Below are positions 1 to 11,095 of a stretch of DNA of 64,000 nt, piece by piece. The first letter of the stretch is position 1; each line of letters opens with the position of its first letter. Both the position numbers and the translations under genes were made by a program. Below the pieces are notes generated by a model that did not search any database, had not been told where the DNA came from, and saw only the letters and a program-made list of their open reading frames with translations. Source of the DNA: Mammaliicoccus vitulinus (GTDB lineage: Bacteria; Bacillota; Bacilli; Staphylococcales; Staphylococcaceae); assembly GCF_029024305.1 (NCBI RefSeq), contig NZ_CP118974.1, positions 1,643,069 to 1,707,068 of the forward strand. Direction: 5' to 3'.

Positions 1-1206
1 CCTCGGATAATCTTCTTGTTTATATGTTGCTTCATGTTCTTCATCTATAATAATGAGACCTAGTTTTTCAAATGGTGCAAAGACACTTGATCTAGCACCT
101 ACTGAAACACTTGCTTTACCATCTCTAATCTTTTGCCATTCATCATACTTTTCACCTTTGGATAGTCCTGAATGTAACACTGCTACTTCATCGCCAAAGC
201 GCGCTTTAAAACGATTGACCATTTGTGGTGTTAACGCAATTTCAGGTACAAGCATGATTGCTTGTTCACCCTTTTTCAACACATTTTCAATGGTTTGCAA
301 ATAAACTTCTGTTTTACCTGAGCCTGTTACACCATGTAATAAGAAAGTCTTAGATTCATGTGCTTTAACCGCTTCATCAATTTGAGTAAACGCATCTTGC
401 TGAGCTTCAGTTAAAGCTTTATTATGTTCTTTTTCAAATATACGATGTTCATATGGGTCTCTATTTACAATTGCTTCGAATTTTTCTAGAACTTGATTTC
501 TAACTAGCGTATTTATACTAGAATTAGAAAAACCTTCTTCTTTTAAAGTTTTTAACATGACATCTTCATTTCTATGTTCAATTAAATAATTGATGATATC
601 TAATTGTTTTTCTTTTTTACGCAAAGATTCAATGATTTCATCTAATCTGTCTGTCGGTAACAGTCTTACACATGTTGCGTATTTCCTCGTTAATTGTTGC
701 CCAACGATTGTATCTTTCGTTAATGCTTCAGATTTCACATACCCTTCAAGTTCAGCTACAATTTGATAGTTTTGTGCTTGATCAAAAGTTAAAATGCCAT
801 CTTTATTAAAATGATTTAAGTATTCAGCTGGAATAGCTTCTGGGTCATTTACACAATAGACCTTTTGATATTTAGCTTTAACAGCACTTGGCAACATTAT
901 TTCTAAAGCGGAAATACGTCTAACAAGATGAAAATTAGACATCCATTCGCTTAATTCAATTAATTCTGCAGTTAATTCTGGTTTAAAATCTTTCACTCTA
1001 ATAAGTGATTTCAATTTAGATTCATCAATATCACTTGATAATTCTTCACTGATGCCAATAACAAATCCTTGAATTTTTCTTGGACCAAAAGGTACTTCAA
1101 CTCTAACGCCAACTTTAACAATATCTTCAATATCTTGGGGGATGATATAATCGAAAATTTTGTCGACATTTTTAGCTGGAATATCCACTACAACATTTGC
1201 AATCAA
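1..1206 (-). CDS. priA: Primosomal protein N' (PriA helicase), N-terminal part
   Basis: PriA is a DEAH-type helicase that restarts stalled replication forks. The first 402 codons lie in the window and the rest runs off the left edge; the family is usually about 800 residues. An N-terminal DNA-binding region is followed by a Walker A motif GVTGSGKTE near residue 292 and the Walker B box DEEH near residue 388. Start chosen: TTG at 1206, which overlaps the coaBC stop (TTGA) and has an AGGTGG ribosome site just upstream. No in-frame ATG is better placed. It is the second gene of a coaBC-priA unit, so translation is probably coupled. The family call is very sure and the exact start fairly sure. 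Confidence 0.95.
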   Translation of the reverse strand, partial: MIANVVVDIPAKNVDKIFDYIIPQDIEDIVKVGVRVEVPFGPRKIQGFVIGISEELSSDIDESKLKSLIRVKDFKPELTAELIELSEWMSNFHLVRRISALEIMLPSAVKAKYQKVYCVNDPEAIPAEYLNHFNKDGILTFDQAQNYQIVAELEGYVKSEALTKDTIVGQQLTRKYATCVRLLPTDRLDEIIESLRKKEKQLDIINYLIEHRNEDVMLKTLKEEGFSNSSINTLVRNQVLEKFEAIVNRDPYEHRIFEKEHNKALTEAQQDAFTQIDEAVKAHESKTFLLHGVTGSGKTEVYLQTIENVLKKGEQAIMLVPEIALTPQMVNRFKARFGDEVAVLHSGLSKGEKYDEWQKIRDGKASVSVGARSSVFAPFEKLGLIIIDEEHEATYKQEDYPR

Positions 1207-2405
1207 TCTTCCCACCTACTAGTGATTTCATTTAATATTTTAAAAGCTATTTTTTGTTTTGATTCTTTAGCTAAAGGTACACGATCTCCGTTTGCAAAAA
1301 ACATTTCTACTTCATTGTCTGATGATCTAAATCCAATTTCTTGGTTCGCTACATGATTAGCAACGATTACATCAGCATTTTTCTTTTTCAGTTTACCCAT
1401 AGCATAAGCTTCAACATTATCTGTTTCGGCAGCGAATCCAACTAAATATTGTTGTTCTTTATGTTCCCCTAAATATTTCAATATATCTGTTGTTCTTTTA
1501 AAAGTAAGTTCTAAATCGCCGTCTTTCTTTTTCATTTTGTTATCTGACTTTTCAACGGGTGTATAATCTGCAACAGCCGCCGCTTTAATAATCATATCCA
1601 TATCATGCATTCTCGCTTTTACTGCTTGAAACATTTCTTCAGCGCTTGAAACTTGAATAAACTCTAACCCTGTTGGTTGCGTTAAATTTGTCTCACCGCT
1701 GACTAATATGACATTTGCCCCTAAATCTCTTGCTGCTTCCGCTAAAGCATATCCCATTTTACCGCTTGAACGATTTGTGAAATATCTTACTGCATCTACT
1801 TTTTCTACTGTCGGACCAGCTGTAACTAAAACATTTTTCCCTTGAAGTGCGAATGTTTGTGGATTTTTTTGTTCTTTAAAATAATCATCTATAATTGTTA
1901 ATATAGTAATGGGTTCTTCCATTCTACCTTTTGCAACATAACCACATGCTAAATAACCCTCTCCGGGTGCAATAAATTTATATCCGTAACTTCTTAGACG
2001 TGACATATTTTCAACGGTTGCAGGGTGCTCAAGCATATGCACGTTCATAGCAGGTGCAATAAATACTGGAGCAGTTGTTGCAAGTAAAGTGGAAGTCACC
2101 ATATTATCAGCAAGACCATTTGCTAACTTGCTAATTGTATTTGCTGTAGCTGGTGCGATTATGACAGCGTCTGCCCAGTCAGCTAACGTTATATGTTGAA
2201 TTTCACTTACATCTTTTTCATCAAAAGTATCTGTATAAACATGATTACGACTAATTGCTTGAAAAGCTAATGGTGTAACAAATTGTTGTGCATGCTCTGT
2301 TAACATCACGCGAACACAATAACCATTTTGAGTTAGTTTACTCGTTAAATCTATAGCTTTATAGGCAGCTATACCACCCGTTACAGCTAGAAGTATATTC
2401 TTCAT
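1203..2405 (-). CDS. coaBC: Bifunctional phosphopantothenoylcysteine decarboxylase/synthetase CoaBC
   Basis: CoaBC makes 4'-phosphopantetheine for coenzyme A: the C-terminal CoaB domain joins cysteine to phosphopantothenate and the N-terminal FMN-dependent CoaC domain decarboxylates the product. The CoaC half shows the flavin-fold start LLAVTGGIAAYKA, the APAMN substrate clamp and the catalytic-loop cysteine in ACGYVAKGRMEEP. The CoaB half starts near residue 185 with GKNVLVTAGPT and has the FTNRSSGKMG nucleotide-binding turn. Length 400 aa is typical. The frame extends 24 codons upstream, but the ATG at 2405 has a GGAGGAG site and matches the family N-terminus. It has its own promoter and overlaps priA. 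Confidence 0.96.
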   Translation of the reverse strand: MKNILLAVTGGIAAYKAIDLTSKLTQNGYCVRVMLTEHAQQFVTPLAFQAISRNHVYTDTFDEKDVSEIQHITLADWADAVIIAPATANTISKLANGLADNMVTSTLLATTAPVFIAPAMNVHMLEHPATVENMSRLRSYGYKFIAPGEGYLACGYVAKGRMEEPITILTIIDDYFKEQKNPQTFALQGKNVLVTAGPTVEKVDAVRYFTNRSSGKMGYALAEAARDLGANVILVSGETNLTQPTGLEFIQVSSAEEMFQAVKARMHDMDMIIKAAAVADYTPVEKSDNKMKKKDGDLELTFKRTTDILKYLGEHKEQQYLVGFAAETDNVEAYAMGKLKKKNADVIVANHVANQEIGFRSSDNEVEMFFANGDRVPLAKESKQKIAFKILNEITSRWED

Positions 2406-2448
2406 TTGTGTACTCCTCCGATAAATTCGATTCTTAATCTTAATATTT

Positions 2449-2477
2449 ATTATACATCCTTTAAAATAGACTGTCAT
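2449..2477 (-). promoter_or_regulatory. Sigma-A-type promoter of coaBC-priA
   Basis: On the minus strand, ATGACA (2472-2477) is followed after 17 bases by a perfect TATAAT (2449-2454), about 45 bases before the coaBC start. The rpoZ terminator lies just upstream, so this looks like the start of a new transcription unit. Seen in sequence; not tested. Confidence 0.6.
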
Positions 2478-2504
2478 GAATCTAAATTACATCATTTCAT
2501 TTAA

Positions 2505-2556
2505 ATAAAAAAAGACCTTTTATGAATGGCTATAATTCCCATTCATAAAAGGTCTT
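2505..2556 (-). terminator. Rho-independent terminator after rpoZ
   Basis: An 18-bp perfect stem (AAGACCTTTTATGAATGG at 2512-2529 with its complement at 2539-2556) is followed on the minus strand by a T run. It ends the gmk-rpoZ unit before the coaBC promoter. The stem is long enough to work in both directions. Confidence 0.85.
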
Positions 2557-2572
2557 CAGTAAATAATGATCA

Positions 2573-2772
2573 TTAGTCTTCTAGTTTAGCATACACTTTA
2601 TGTGCTGCGATTTCTTCGAGTGCTTGACCTACATTTTTAAGTGAACGATATTCATCTAATAATAAACTATCAGGATGTTCTTGCAATTCGCGTGCTCTTT
2701 TAGCTGCAGTTGTTACAACTAAATATTTAGAATTAATACTGTCTTTTAATTCATTTTGTGGTGGATATAACA

Positions 2773-2773
<1 letters not shown>
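2573..2773 (-). CDS. rpoZ: RNA polymerase omega subunit
   Basis: A 66 aa protein of the RpoZ family, which helps assemble and stabilise RNA polymerase by binding beta prime. The family core is visible as KYLVVTTAAKRARELQ with the downstream acidic helix containing ALEEIAAHKV. Length fits Firmicute omega (60-70 aa). Its first base coincides with the last base of gmk, and gmk-rpoZ is the standard Firmicute pair, so translation is probably coupled. A strong terminator follows. Confidence 0.96.
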
Positions 2774-3411
<638 letters not shown>

Positions 3412-3569
3412 CTAATGAATACTAACGATTTATTATCATTTTGTTTTTTATATCTTACCATATTTCATTTCTATATGGCTAGAGAGGTTGTAAAGATTAA
3501 ACAGAATTATACTCATTTAACCCCTAACATGTTACAATAAATTGACTTTTGATAAAGGTGGAAATGCAA

Positions 3570-5258
3570 ATGGCTTTTGATGGCTTATTTACAAGAAAGA
3601 TTGTTGAAGATATTCAATCGCTCGTTACAGGGCGAATTCATAAAATTACTGAACCAAGTTCAGATACAATTATTTTAACAATTCGAAGTGAAAGAAAAAA
3701 CAAACAATTATTATTATCGACACATGCTAATTTTAGTCGATTTCATTTAACTACAGAAAAATATGACAATCCATTTGACCCACCAATGTTTTTAAGAGTG
3801 TTACGAAAACATTTAGATGGTGGTATTGTACAAAGTATTACGCAAATTGGAAACGATAGATTAGTAGAAATCGATATTCATTCAAGAGATGAAATTGGTG
3901 ATTTAAGAAAACGTACTATTATATTAGAAATTATGGGCAGACATAGTAACATCATTTTAGTTGATGGAGAACGTAAAATTATTGATGGTTTTAAACACCA
4001 TACGCCTAATACGAATACTGCTCGTACAATTATGCCTGGGTTCAAATATGAATATCCACCTACTGTAAAAAAACTTAATCCTTTTGAAGTAGAAGATATT
4101 AATAAATATATTGATTTTAATTCAGGAAAAATAGATCGACAACTATTACAACAGTTTGAAGGCTTTAGTCCACTTATAACAAAAGAGATTGTTTCTAGAA
4201 GACCGTTTATGAATCAAGAAACATTAGTAGAATCTTTTAATGAAGTGATGAACGAAGTAAAACAATCACCTAAACCTGTTATATATCGTGATGATTCAAT
4301 AAGTAAAGAAACTTTTTATTTCATGCCGTTACACTCATACGGAAATGATTATATGACATTTGACACGATTCATGAATGTTTAGATCGATTTTATGAATCA
4401 CGTGGCGAAAGAGAACGCGTGAAACAACGTGCACTTGACTTAGTGAAAATAGTTGATCAGCATTTACAAAAAAATCGTCATAAATTAGAAAAATTAATTA
4501 ATGAAAAAGAAGCTGCGCGTACTAAAGACGAACAACAATTATATGGTGAATTAATCACAGCCAATATGTATCAAATTAAACAAGGCGATAAAACTTTAGA
4601 AACAATCAATTATTATAATAATGAACCTATATCCGTACCTTTGAATCCAACTAAATCACCTTCAATGAATGCGCAGTCTTATTACAAACAATATAATAGA
4701 CTTAAGACAAGAGAAATTGAATTAAAAAAACAAATCAAACTTACTCAGTCTAATATTTTATATTTCGAGTCTTTAGAGCAACAACTTGCGCATATATCTG
4801 TAGAAGATATAGATGATATAAGAGAAGAATTAGAAGATCAAGGTTTTGTCAAAAAACGTAAAAGTAAGAAAAAGAAAAAATCAAACAAAATTACAATTAC
4901 GACATTCATTTCATCGGATGGCCAAACGATATTACTTGGTAAAAATAATAAACAAAATGATTATTTAACACATCGAGTAGCTCGAAAAAATCAATTATGG
5001 TTCCATACGAAAGATATTCCAGGTTCACACGTTGTCATTCAAGAAGATGAGCCAACACAAACAACAATAGAAGAAGCGGCAATGATTGCTGCATATTATT
5101 CTAAAGCAAGTCAATCTGGACAAATACCTGTAGACTATACTACTGTCAAAAACGTCCACAAACCAAGTGGCGCGAAACCAGGTTTTGTAACATATGACAA
5201 CCAAACAACACTTTACGTCACAACAGATTATGACGATATTAAAAAATTATTAAAATAA
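3570..5258 (+). CDS. rqcH: Rqc2 homologue RqcH (NFACT protein; older name FbpA-like)
   Basis: RqcH binds stalled 50S subunits carrying peptidyl-tRNA and adds C-terminal alanine tails that mark unfinished chains for degradation. The NFACT-N domain starts at residue 1 and contains the Asp-Arg pair at residues 96-97 (in IGNDRLVEI), matching the DR motif needed for tailing in the family. A helix-hairpin and long coiled-coil segment cover roughly residues 270-430, then a lysine cluster (KKRKSKKKKKS) precedes the NFACT-R domain. The frame opens at a TTG at 3549, but the ATG at 3570 is about nine bases from AAAGGTGG and fits the family start MAFDGLFTRK. The old fibronectin-binding annotation is best not used. 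Confidence 0.93.
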   Translation: MAFDGLFTRKIVEDIQSLVTGRIHKITEPSSDTIILTIRSERKNKQLLLSTHANFSRFHLTTEKYDNPFDPPMFLRVLRKHLDGGIVQSITQIGNDRLVEIDIHSRDEIGDLRKRTIILEIMGRHSNIILVDGERKIIDGFKHHTPNTNTARTIMPGFKYEYPPTVKKLNPFEVEDINKYIDFNSGKIDRQLLQQFEGFSPLITKEIVSRRPFMNQETLVESFNEVMNEVKQSPKPVIYRDDSISKETFYFMPLHSYGNDYMTFDTIHECLDRFYESRGERERVKQRALDLVKIVDQHLQKNRHKLEKLINEKEAARTKDEQQLYGELITANMYQIKQGDKTLETINYYNNEPISVPLNPTKSPSMNAQSYYKQYNRLKTREIELKKQIKLTQSNILYFESLEQQLAHISVEDIDDIREELEDQGFVKKRKSKKKKKSNKITITTFISSDGQTILLGKNNKQNDYLTHRVARKNQLWFHTKDIPGSHVVIQEDEPTQTTIEEAAMIAAYYSKASQSGQIPVDYTTVKNVHKPSGAKPGFVTYDNQTTLYVTTDYDDIKKLLK

Positions 5259-5264
5259 TAAAAT

Positions 5265-5310
5265 AAATCACCCAAACCGTTAGATTCATTTTCGGATTGG
5301 GTGATTTTTA
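5265..5310 (+). terminator. Terminator between convergent rqcH and VOC gene
   Basis: Perfect 9-bp stem ATCACCCAA (5267-5275) with TTGGGTGAT (5297-5305) followed by TTTTTA. It sits seven bases after the rqcH stop. Confidence 0.8.
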
Positions 5311-5357
5311 TTTTGCTGATTTTATTTTGTAAAGTGCATGCTTGCCTACATGCATAT

Positions 5358-5765
5358 TTATTGTTGTTCAGGTAATGCTAATTGGAAATTAACGCCATAT
5401 TTATCTTGTACCCATGCAAATTCTCTAAAAGTTGGAGGTAATTCAGTTTTTGGCATAAGAATAGCGCCACCTGATTTTAATTTTGAATAAAGATTGTCCA
5501 TTTCTATCGCTGATTCACATGTTACATACAACGACATTGCTGGATTCATTTCAATTTCTACACCATTACTTTGATCAATCGCCATAAAGATTTGTCCATT
5601 TATTTTGAAAATAGAATGTTGTACTGTACCTGGTTCTCCAGGGCCATCCTCGCCATATTTAACCATGGTTAATATTTCACTGTCTTGAAAAATGGATGTA
5701 TAAAAGTTAATAGCTTCTTCTGCTTCACCATTAAACATTAAAAAGGTCGTTATTTTTGGTATCAT
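5358..5765 (-). CDS. VOC-superfamily (PhnB/glyoxalase-like) protein
   Basis: A 135 aa protein with the two beta-alpha-beta-beta-beta modules of the vicinal-oxygen-chelate fold. It starts with ITTFLMFNGEAEEAINFYTSIF and ends with FREFAWVQDKYGVNFQLALP, the PhnB/YdhR-like subgroup often annotated as 3-demethylubiquinone methyltransferase-like. That name is misleading because no methyltransferase fold is present. Substrate unknown. ATG start with GGAGTG upstream. Monocistronic between two terminators. Confidence 0.85.
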   Translation of the reverse strand: MIPKITTFLMFNGEAEEAINFYTSIFQDSEILTMVKYGEDGPGEPGTVQHSIFKINGQIFMAIDQSNGVEIEMNPAMSLYVTCESAIEMDNLYSKLKSGGAILMPKTELPPTFREFAWVQDKYGVNFQLALPEQQ

Positions 5766-5853
5766 ATAATGAACACTCCAATATCATATTTTAAAAATTT
5801 CTTATATCTTTTAGTATAATCGTAATAAGAGCCAAAGACAAAGGAGAGATTTT

Positions 5854-5940
5854 ATGTCATTTTCATTATTGTTACCTACCGTCATCATGCTCGCTGTTAT
5901 TATAATCGGGTATGTCTTCATTAAACTATTTATGGACTAG
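5854..5940 (+). CDS. Small single-pass membrane protein (28 aa)
   Basis: A short frame encoding MSFSLLLPTVIMLAVIIIGY followed by VFIKLFMD. It has an AAGGAGAG ribosome site eight bases upstream, a TAGTATAAT box about 35 bases upstream and a perfect 18-bp terminator right after the stop. The peptide is one hydrophobic helix with a short charged tail. The complete promoter-RBS-ORF-terminator arrangement argues that it is a real gene. I do not recognise it and give no function. Confidence 0.7.
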   Translation: MSFSLLLPTVIMLAVIIIGYVFIKLFMD

Positions 5941-5950
5941 TGTTATACAA

Positions 5951-5992
5951 AAAGCCACGATGCAAAATCAAATTTTGCATCGTGGCTTTTAA
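5951..5992 (+). terminator. Strong bidirectional terminator
   Basis: Perfect 18-bp stem (5951-5968 with 5972-5989) closed by a three-base loop, with T-rich sequence on the plus side and A-rich sequence on the minus side. It separates the 28 aa gene from the convergent sdcS-like gene. Confidence 0.9.
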
Positions 5993-6009
5993 TTATTTTA
6001 TTTAATAGC

Positions 6010-7593
6010 TTATAAATCGATTCCGAACAACCAAGGTACCATAAATAATACGAAGCCAACGATAATAACACAACTGATTAAGTTTAACCAAAATCCTGTT
6101 GTAGCCATTTCTCGTATTGTCACTTTATCTGTACCGAATACAATTGCGTTTGGTGGCGTACCTACTGGTAACATAAACGCACAGTTTGCTGCCATTGCAG
6201 CTGGAATCATTAATGCTAAAGGATGCACATTTATACCTACTGCTATTGTAGCTAATATCGGTAATATCATTGTAGCAGTAGCTGTATTGGATGTGATTTC
6301 TGTTAGGAATAATACAAATAACGTTACAATAGAGATAATTAAAATGATATTTATACCTTCTAATCCAGAAATTTGTTTACCCATCCATTTATCTAATCCA
6401 CTTTCTGTAATAGCTGATGCTAAAGCTAAACCTCCACCGAATAGTAATAAAATACCCCATGGTAAGTCTTTAGCAACTGACCAATCTAAAATTCTAGCAA
6501 ATTTTCTTCTAGCCGGTATTAAGAATAAAATAACAGCTATAAACATAGATATCGTTCCGTCTTTAACTAATTCTGTGAAAGGTAACTGTGTTAATAAGAA
6601 TTCTCTTGATACCCATAAAAATGCAGCTAAACAGAATAATGTAAATACAACTTTTTCTTCGTATGTTGTTTTACCTAATGCTTCTAATTCTCGCGTAATA
6701 ATTTTTTTACCACCGGGCAATTCTTTCATATCATGTTTAAACATAACAAAATTTAAATATGCCCAAGTAATTGCTAATAGTATGATGACAGTCGGCACAC
6801 CCATTACCATCCATTGCCCGAAACCTATTTCTTCACCAAATATTTTTTCATACTGACCTTTTAAAATAATTAAAGGAGGTGTTCCTATTAAAGTTCCAAG
6901 CCCACCTATCGTACCAGCATAACCAATACCTAAAACAAGTGATTTTTCAAATTGAGTTAAACTATGGTTTTCATTTCCATTGGCTGTAAGCTCATTAGCC
7001 TCTTTAATAATCGCCATACCAATTGGAATCATAATCATAACAGCCGCTGTATTTGATACAAACATTGAAAGTGCACCAGTTGCAATCATAAAGCCTAGTA
7101 AAATCCTACCAGTACTTGTACCTATACTTTTAATAATGACAAGTGCAATTCTCGTATGTAAATTCCATCTTTCCATCGCAATCGCAATAATAAACCCACC
7201 GAGGAATAAGAATATAATATCATTTCCATAAGCGCTAGATACTGTTTCACTATCCATTACGCCCCCTAATGGAAATAAGAATAAAGGCATTAAACTCGTA
7301 GCAGGAATTGGAATAGCTTCTGTTATCCACCATACTGCAATCCATAAAGTAGCTGCCATAACATATACACCAGTTTGACTTAATCCATCTGCCTTGAAAA
7401 ATAGCAATATTACTAAAAATAGTAAAGGTCCTAATATCAATCCAATTAATTGAGCTGTATTATAAGCTTTCAATTCAGGATCCGGCTTATTTTGAGACTT
7501 TAATGCATCAGATGAAAAGAATTTCAACATCTCTTTAGTTCTTCCACTTTCTTTCCAAAGCTGTTCAGTAATTTTTTTCTTTTTATTACGCAT
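6010..7593 (-). CDS. sdcS: Sodium-coupled dicarboxylate transporter, DASS/SLC13 family (SdcS-like)
   Basis: A 527 aa polytopic membrane protein with 11 or more hydrophobic segments after a charged 45-residue cytoplasmic N-terminus. The two hallmark SNT motifs of the divalent-anion:sodium symporters are present: SNTAAVMIMIPIG in the first repeat and SNTATATMILPI in the second. GTPPNAIVFG lies near the C-terminus. These form the sodium and carboxylate sites in VcINDY. Length and N-terminus match staphylococcal SdcS, which imports succinate, fumarate and malate. The exact substrate is inferred. ATG start with GGGGG upstream; monocistronic. Confidence 0.9.
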   Translation of the reverse strand: MRNKKKKITEQLWKESGRTKEMLKFFSSDALKSQNKPDPELKAYNTAQLIGLILGPLLFLVILLFFKADGLSQTGVYVMAATLWIAVWWITEAIPIPATSLMPLFLFPLGGVMDSETVSSAYGNDIIFLFLGGFIIAIAMERWNLHTRIALVIIKSIGTSTGRILLGFMIATGALSMFVSNTAAVMIMIPIGMAIIKEANELTANGNENHSLTQFEKSLVLGIGYAGTIGGLGTLIGTPPLIILKGQYEKIFGEEIGFGQWMVMGVPTVIILLAITWAYLNFVMFKHDMKELPGGKKIITRELEALGKTTYEEKVVFTLFCLAAFLWVSREFLLTQLPFTELVKDGTISMFIAVILFLIPARRKFARILDWSVAKDLPWGILLLFGGGLALASAITESGLDKWMGKQISGLEGINIILIISIVTLFVLFLTEITSNTATATMILPILATIAVGINVHPLALMIPAAMAANCAFMLPVGTPPNAIVFGTDKVTIREMATTGFWLNLISCVIIVGFVLFMVPWLFGIDL

Positions 7594-7714
7594 ATTATTA
7601 CGCCCCCTTTAGTGTATTTGTTAACATTTTAACAAAGTTTATACAAAAGTAGTACTATTTTCTGAATATTCTATAATAATTATTCATAAAATCGAAAAAA
7701 AATTTACATATAAC

Positions 7715-7746
7715 AAAAAAGGCTGAGACAATTTATTGTCCCAACC
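7715..7746 (-). terminator. Terminator at the end of the pyr transcription unit
   Basis: Imperfect stem GGCTGAGACAAT (7721-7732) with ATTGTCCCAACC (7735-7746); the minus-strand transcript then runs into six T. The sequence resembles the GGCTGAGACA/TGTCCCAGCC hairpins common between staphylococcal genes (recalled, not searched). The remaining 7594-7792 holds no gene that I can see. Confidence 0.7.
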
Positions 7747-7792
7747 TCATCCTTAAGGAAACTTCAGCAAAGCTTTCCTATAGTGTCATGTG

Positions 7793-8071
7793 TTAATTTT
7801 GATGCTTTTGATCTTCAAAGAACCCTTTTTTCTCGAGTTCTTTTTTAATGCTTTTAAATATATTTTTGTCATCTAAATCATATCTTCTTTGTCTATTAAC
7901 ATTCGTATTATTTGAGTATCCAGTGCGTTCATACAAATTATGATCTCTTACTTTATAGTGATTAAAGTCAGTCGTTTTTTCAGAATCTTTTTTTAGAAAA
8001 TCATTAATATGTCCCCATTTTTGTATCTGCTCTTCTTGTTCTTCTGCAGATAGTTTATGTTGGCTTTCCAT
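7793..8071 (-). CDS. Conserved hypothetical protein downstream of pyrE
   Basis: A 92 aa hydrophilic, strongly charged protein with no signal peptide or membrane segment. ATG start with AAGGGGGG upstream. It lies 25 bases after pyrE on the same strand with no terminator between, so it is the last cistron of the pyr transcript. I recall a similar small gene at this place in S. aureus. No recognisable domain; function unknown. Confidence 0.75.
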   Translation of the reverse strand: MESQHKLSAEEQEEQIQKWGHINDFLKKDSEKTTDFNHYKVRDHNLYERTGYSNNTNVNRQRRYDLDDKNIFKSIKKELEKKGFFEDQKHQN

Positions 8072-8096
8072 AAAGACCCCCCTTATCTTGACTTTA

Positions 8097-8705
8097 TTAT
8101 AAAGTATCTTTCCACGCTTTTAAAGTTTTTATATCTTTATTTTGGATATACCCTTCTTTTTCAGCGACAGAAATAAGTTCATCATAATTTGATAGTGTAT
8201 AGAAAGGAACATCAATTGATTTGAATGCTTCTTCTGCTTTTTTGATGCCATATGTAAAGATTGCGAAGACGCCTACAACTTCTGCACCATCTTCTACTAA
8301 AGCTTCTACAGCATTAATTGATGAGCCACCTGTAGAAATTAAATCTTCAATTACAACTACTTTTTTGCCTTTGCTTACAGCACCTTCGATTTGATTACCT
8401 TTACCATGGCCTTTACTTTTAGATCTCACATAACTCATCGGCAATCCTAATTGATCGGCTATGAATGCAGCATGTGGAATACCTGCTGTTGCCGTTCCTG
8501 AAATAATTTCAACATCTTGTGCATGTTCTTTAATTAATTCAATAAGTTCTTTATAAATCGTTTTTCTTATTTCTGGATAAGCTAAAGTGACCCTATTATC
8601 ACAATAAATTGGTGACTTAATGCCAGAACTCCAAGTATACGGATTTTCAGGTGATAGTGTAACAGCTTTAATTTCTAATAGTGATTGCGCAATATTTTGT
8701 GTCAT
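8097..8705 (-). CDS. pyrE: Orotate phosphoribosyltransferase
   Basis: Joins orotate to PRPP to give orotidine monophosphate, the fifth step of de novo UMP synthesis. The PRPP-binding signature [14 protein letters not shown] is at about residues 118-131, and the [17 protein letters not shown] loop carries the catalytic lysine and histidine. Length 202 aa is normal. ATG start with AAGGATAA upstream, three bases after the pyrF stop. Confidence 0.97.
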   Translation of the reverse strand: MTQNIAQSLLEIKAVTLSPENPYTWSSGIKSPIYCDNRVTLAYPEIRKTIYKELIELIKEHAQDVEIISGTATAGIPHAAFIADQLGLPMSYVRSKSKGHGKGNQIEGAVSKGKKVVVIEDLISTGGSSINAVEALVEDGAEVVGVFAIFTYGIKKAEEAFKSIDVPFYTLSNYDELISVAEKEGYIQNKDIKTLKAWKDTL

Positions 8706-8708
8706 ATA

Positions 8709-9401
8709 TTATCCTTCCCATCTTTGTAATATTTCATGATATCGTGAAACTGGATTTTGATGCTGAGTGATAGAACGCCCAACCACTATATGTGTTGATC
8801 CAAAGCTTTTAGCATCTTCCGGTGTCGTTACTCTTTGTTGATCGTGCGTTTTGTCAGATTCTAAACGTATACCAGGTGTTACTTTTAAAAACGCTTTTCC
8901 GATATGTTCTTTAATAAGGTTTGATTCTAAAGGTGAACAAACGACACCATCTAAGCCTGCTTGTTGCGTCATTTTGGCAAAATGAACGACAGAATCTTCT
9001 ACTGTTGTTTGGATGTTTTGCTCATTTCGCATTTGTTCTTCAGTCGTTGATGTTAATTGTGTAACAGCGATTAATTTGGCTTCTGGATTTGTTGAACGTA
9101 ATCCTTCAAGTCCTGCTTCCATCATTTTCACGCCGCCAGCTGCATGTACGTTTATTAGATCAACATTATATTTACCTAACCCTTTTAAAGCGCCTTTTAC
9201 TGTATTAGGAATATCATGTAGTTTTAAATCGAGAAAGATATCATGACCTCTATCTTTAATCATTTTTAAAGTTTCAGGACCATTTTGTAAATAGAGTTCC
9301 ATTCCTACTTTCACAAAAAGGGGCTCGTCGAATAAATCTAGAAACTGTTCAACTTCTTCTAGAGTTGCAAAGTCTAAAGCGATAATTGGTGAATTTTTCA
9401 T
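8709..9401 (-). CDS. pyrF: Orotidine 5'-phosphate decarboxylase
   Basis: Decarboxylates OMP to UMP, the last step of the pathway. A TIM barrel of 230 aa with the catalytic DxKxxD motif at residues 58-63 ([10 protein letters not shown]) and the phosphate-gripping GIRLESD and HIVVGRSIT segments near the C-terminus. The start ATG directly abuts the pyrD stop (TAAATG), with AAGGAG inside the end of pyrD. Confidence 0.97.
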   Translation of the reverse strand: MKNSPIIALDFATLEEVEQFLDLFDEPLFVKVGMELYLQNGPETLKMIKDRGHDIFLDLKLHDIPNTVKGALKGLGKYNVDLINVHAAGGVKMMEAGLEGLRSTNPEAKLIAVTQLTSTTEEQMRNEQNIQTTVEDSVVHFAKMTQQAGLDGVVCSPLESNLIKEHIGKAFLKVTPGIRLESDKTHDQQRVTTPEDAKSFGSTHIVVGRSITQHQNPVSRYHEILQRWEG

Positions 9402-11086
<1,685 letters not shown>

Positions 11087-11095
11087 AATCCCCCT

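Noticed and set aside
6287-7231. Plus-strand open frames across the transporter gene
   Set aside because: They are antisense shadows of hydrophobic codons in sdcS, with no start signals.
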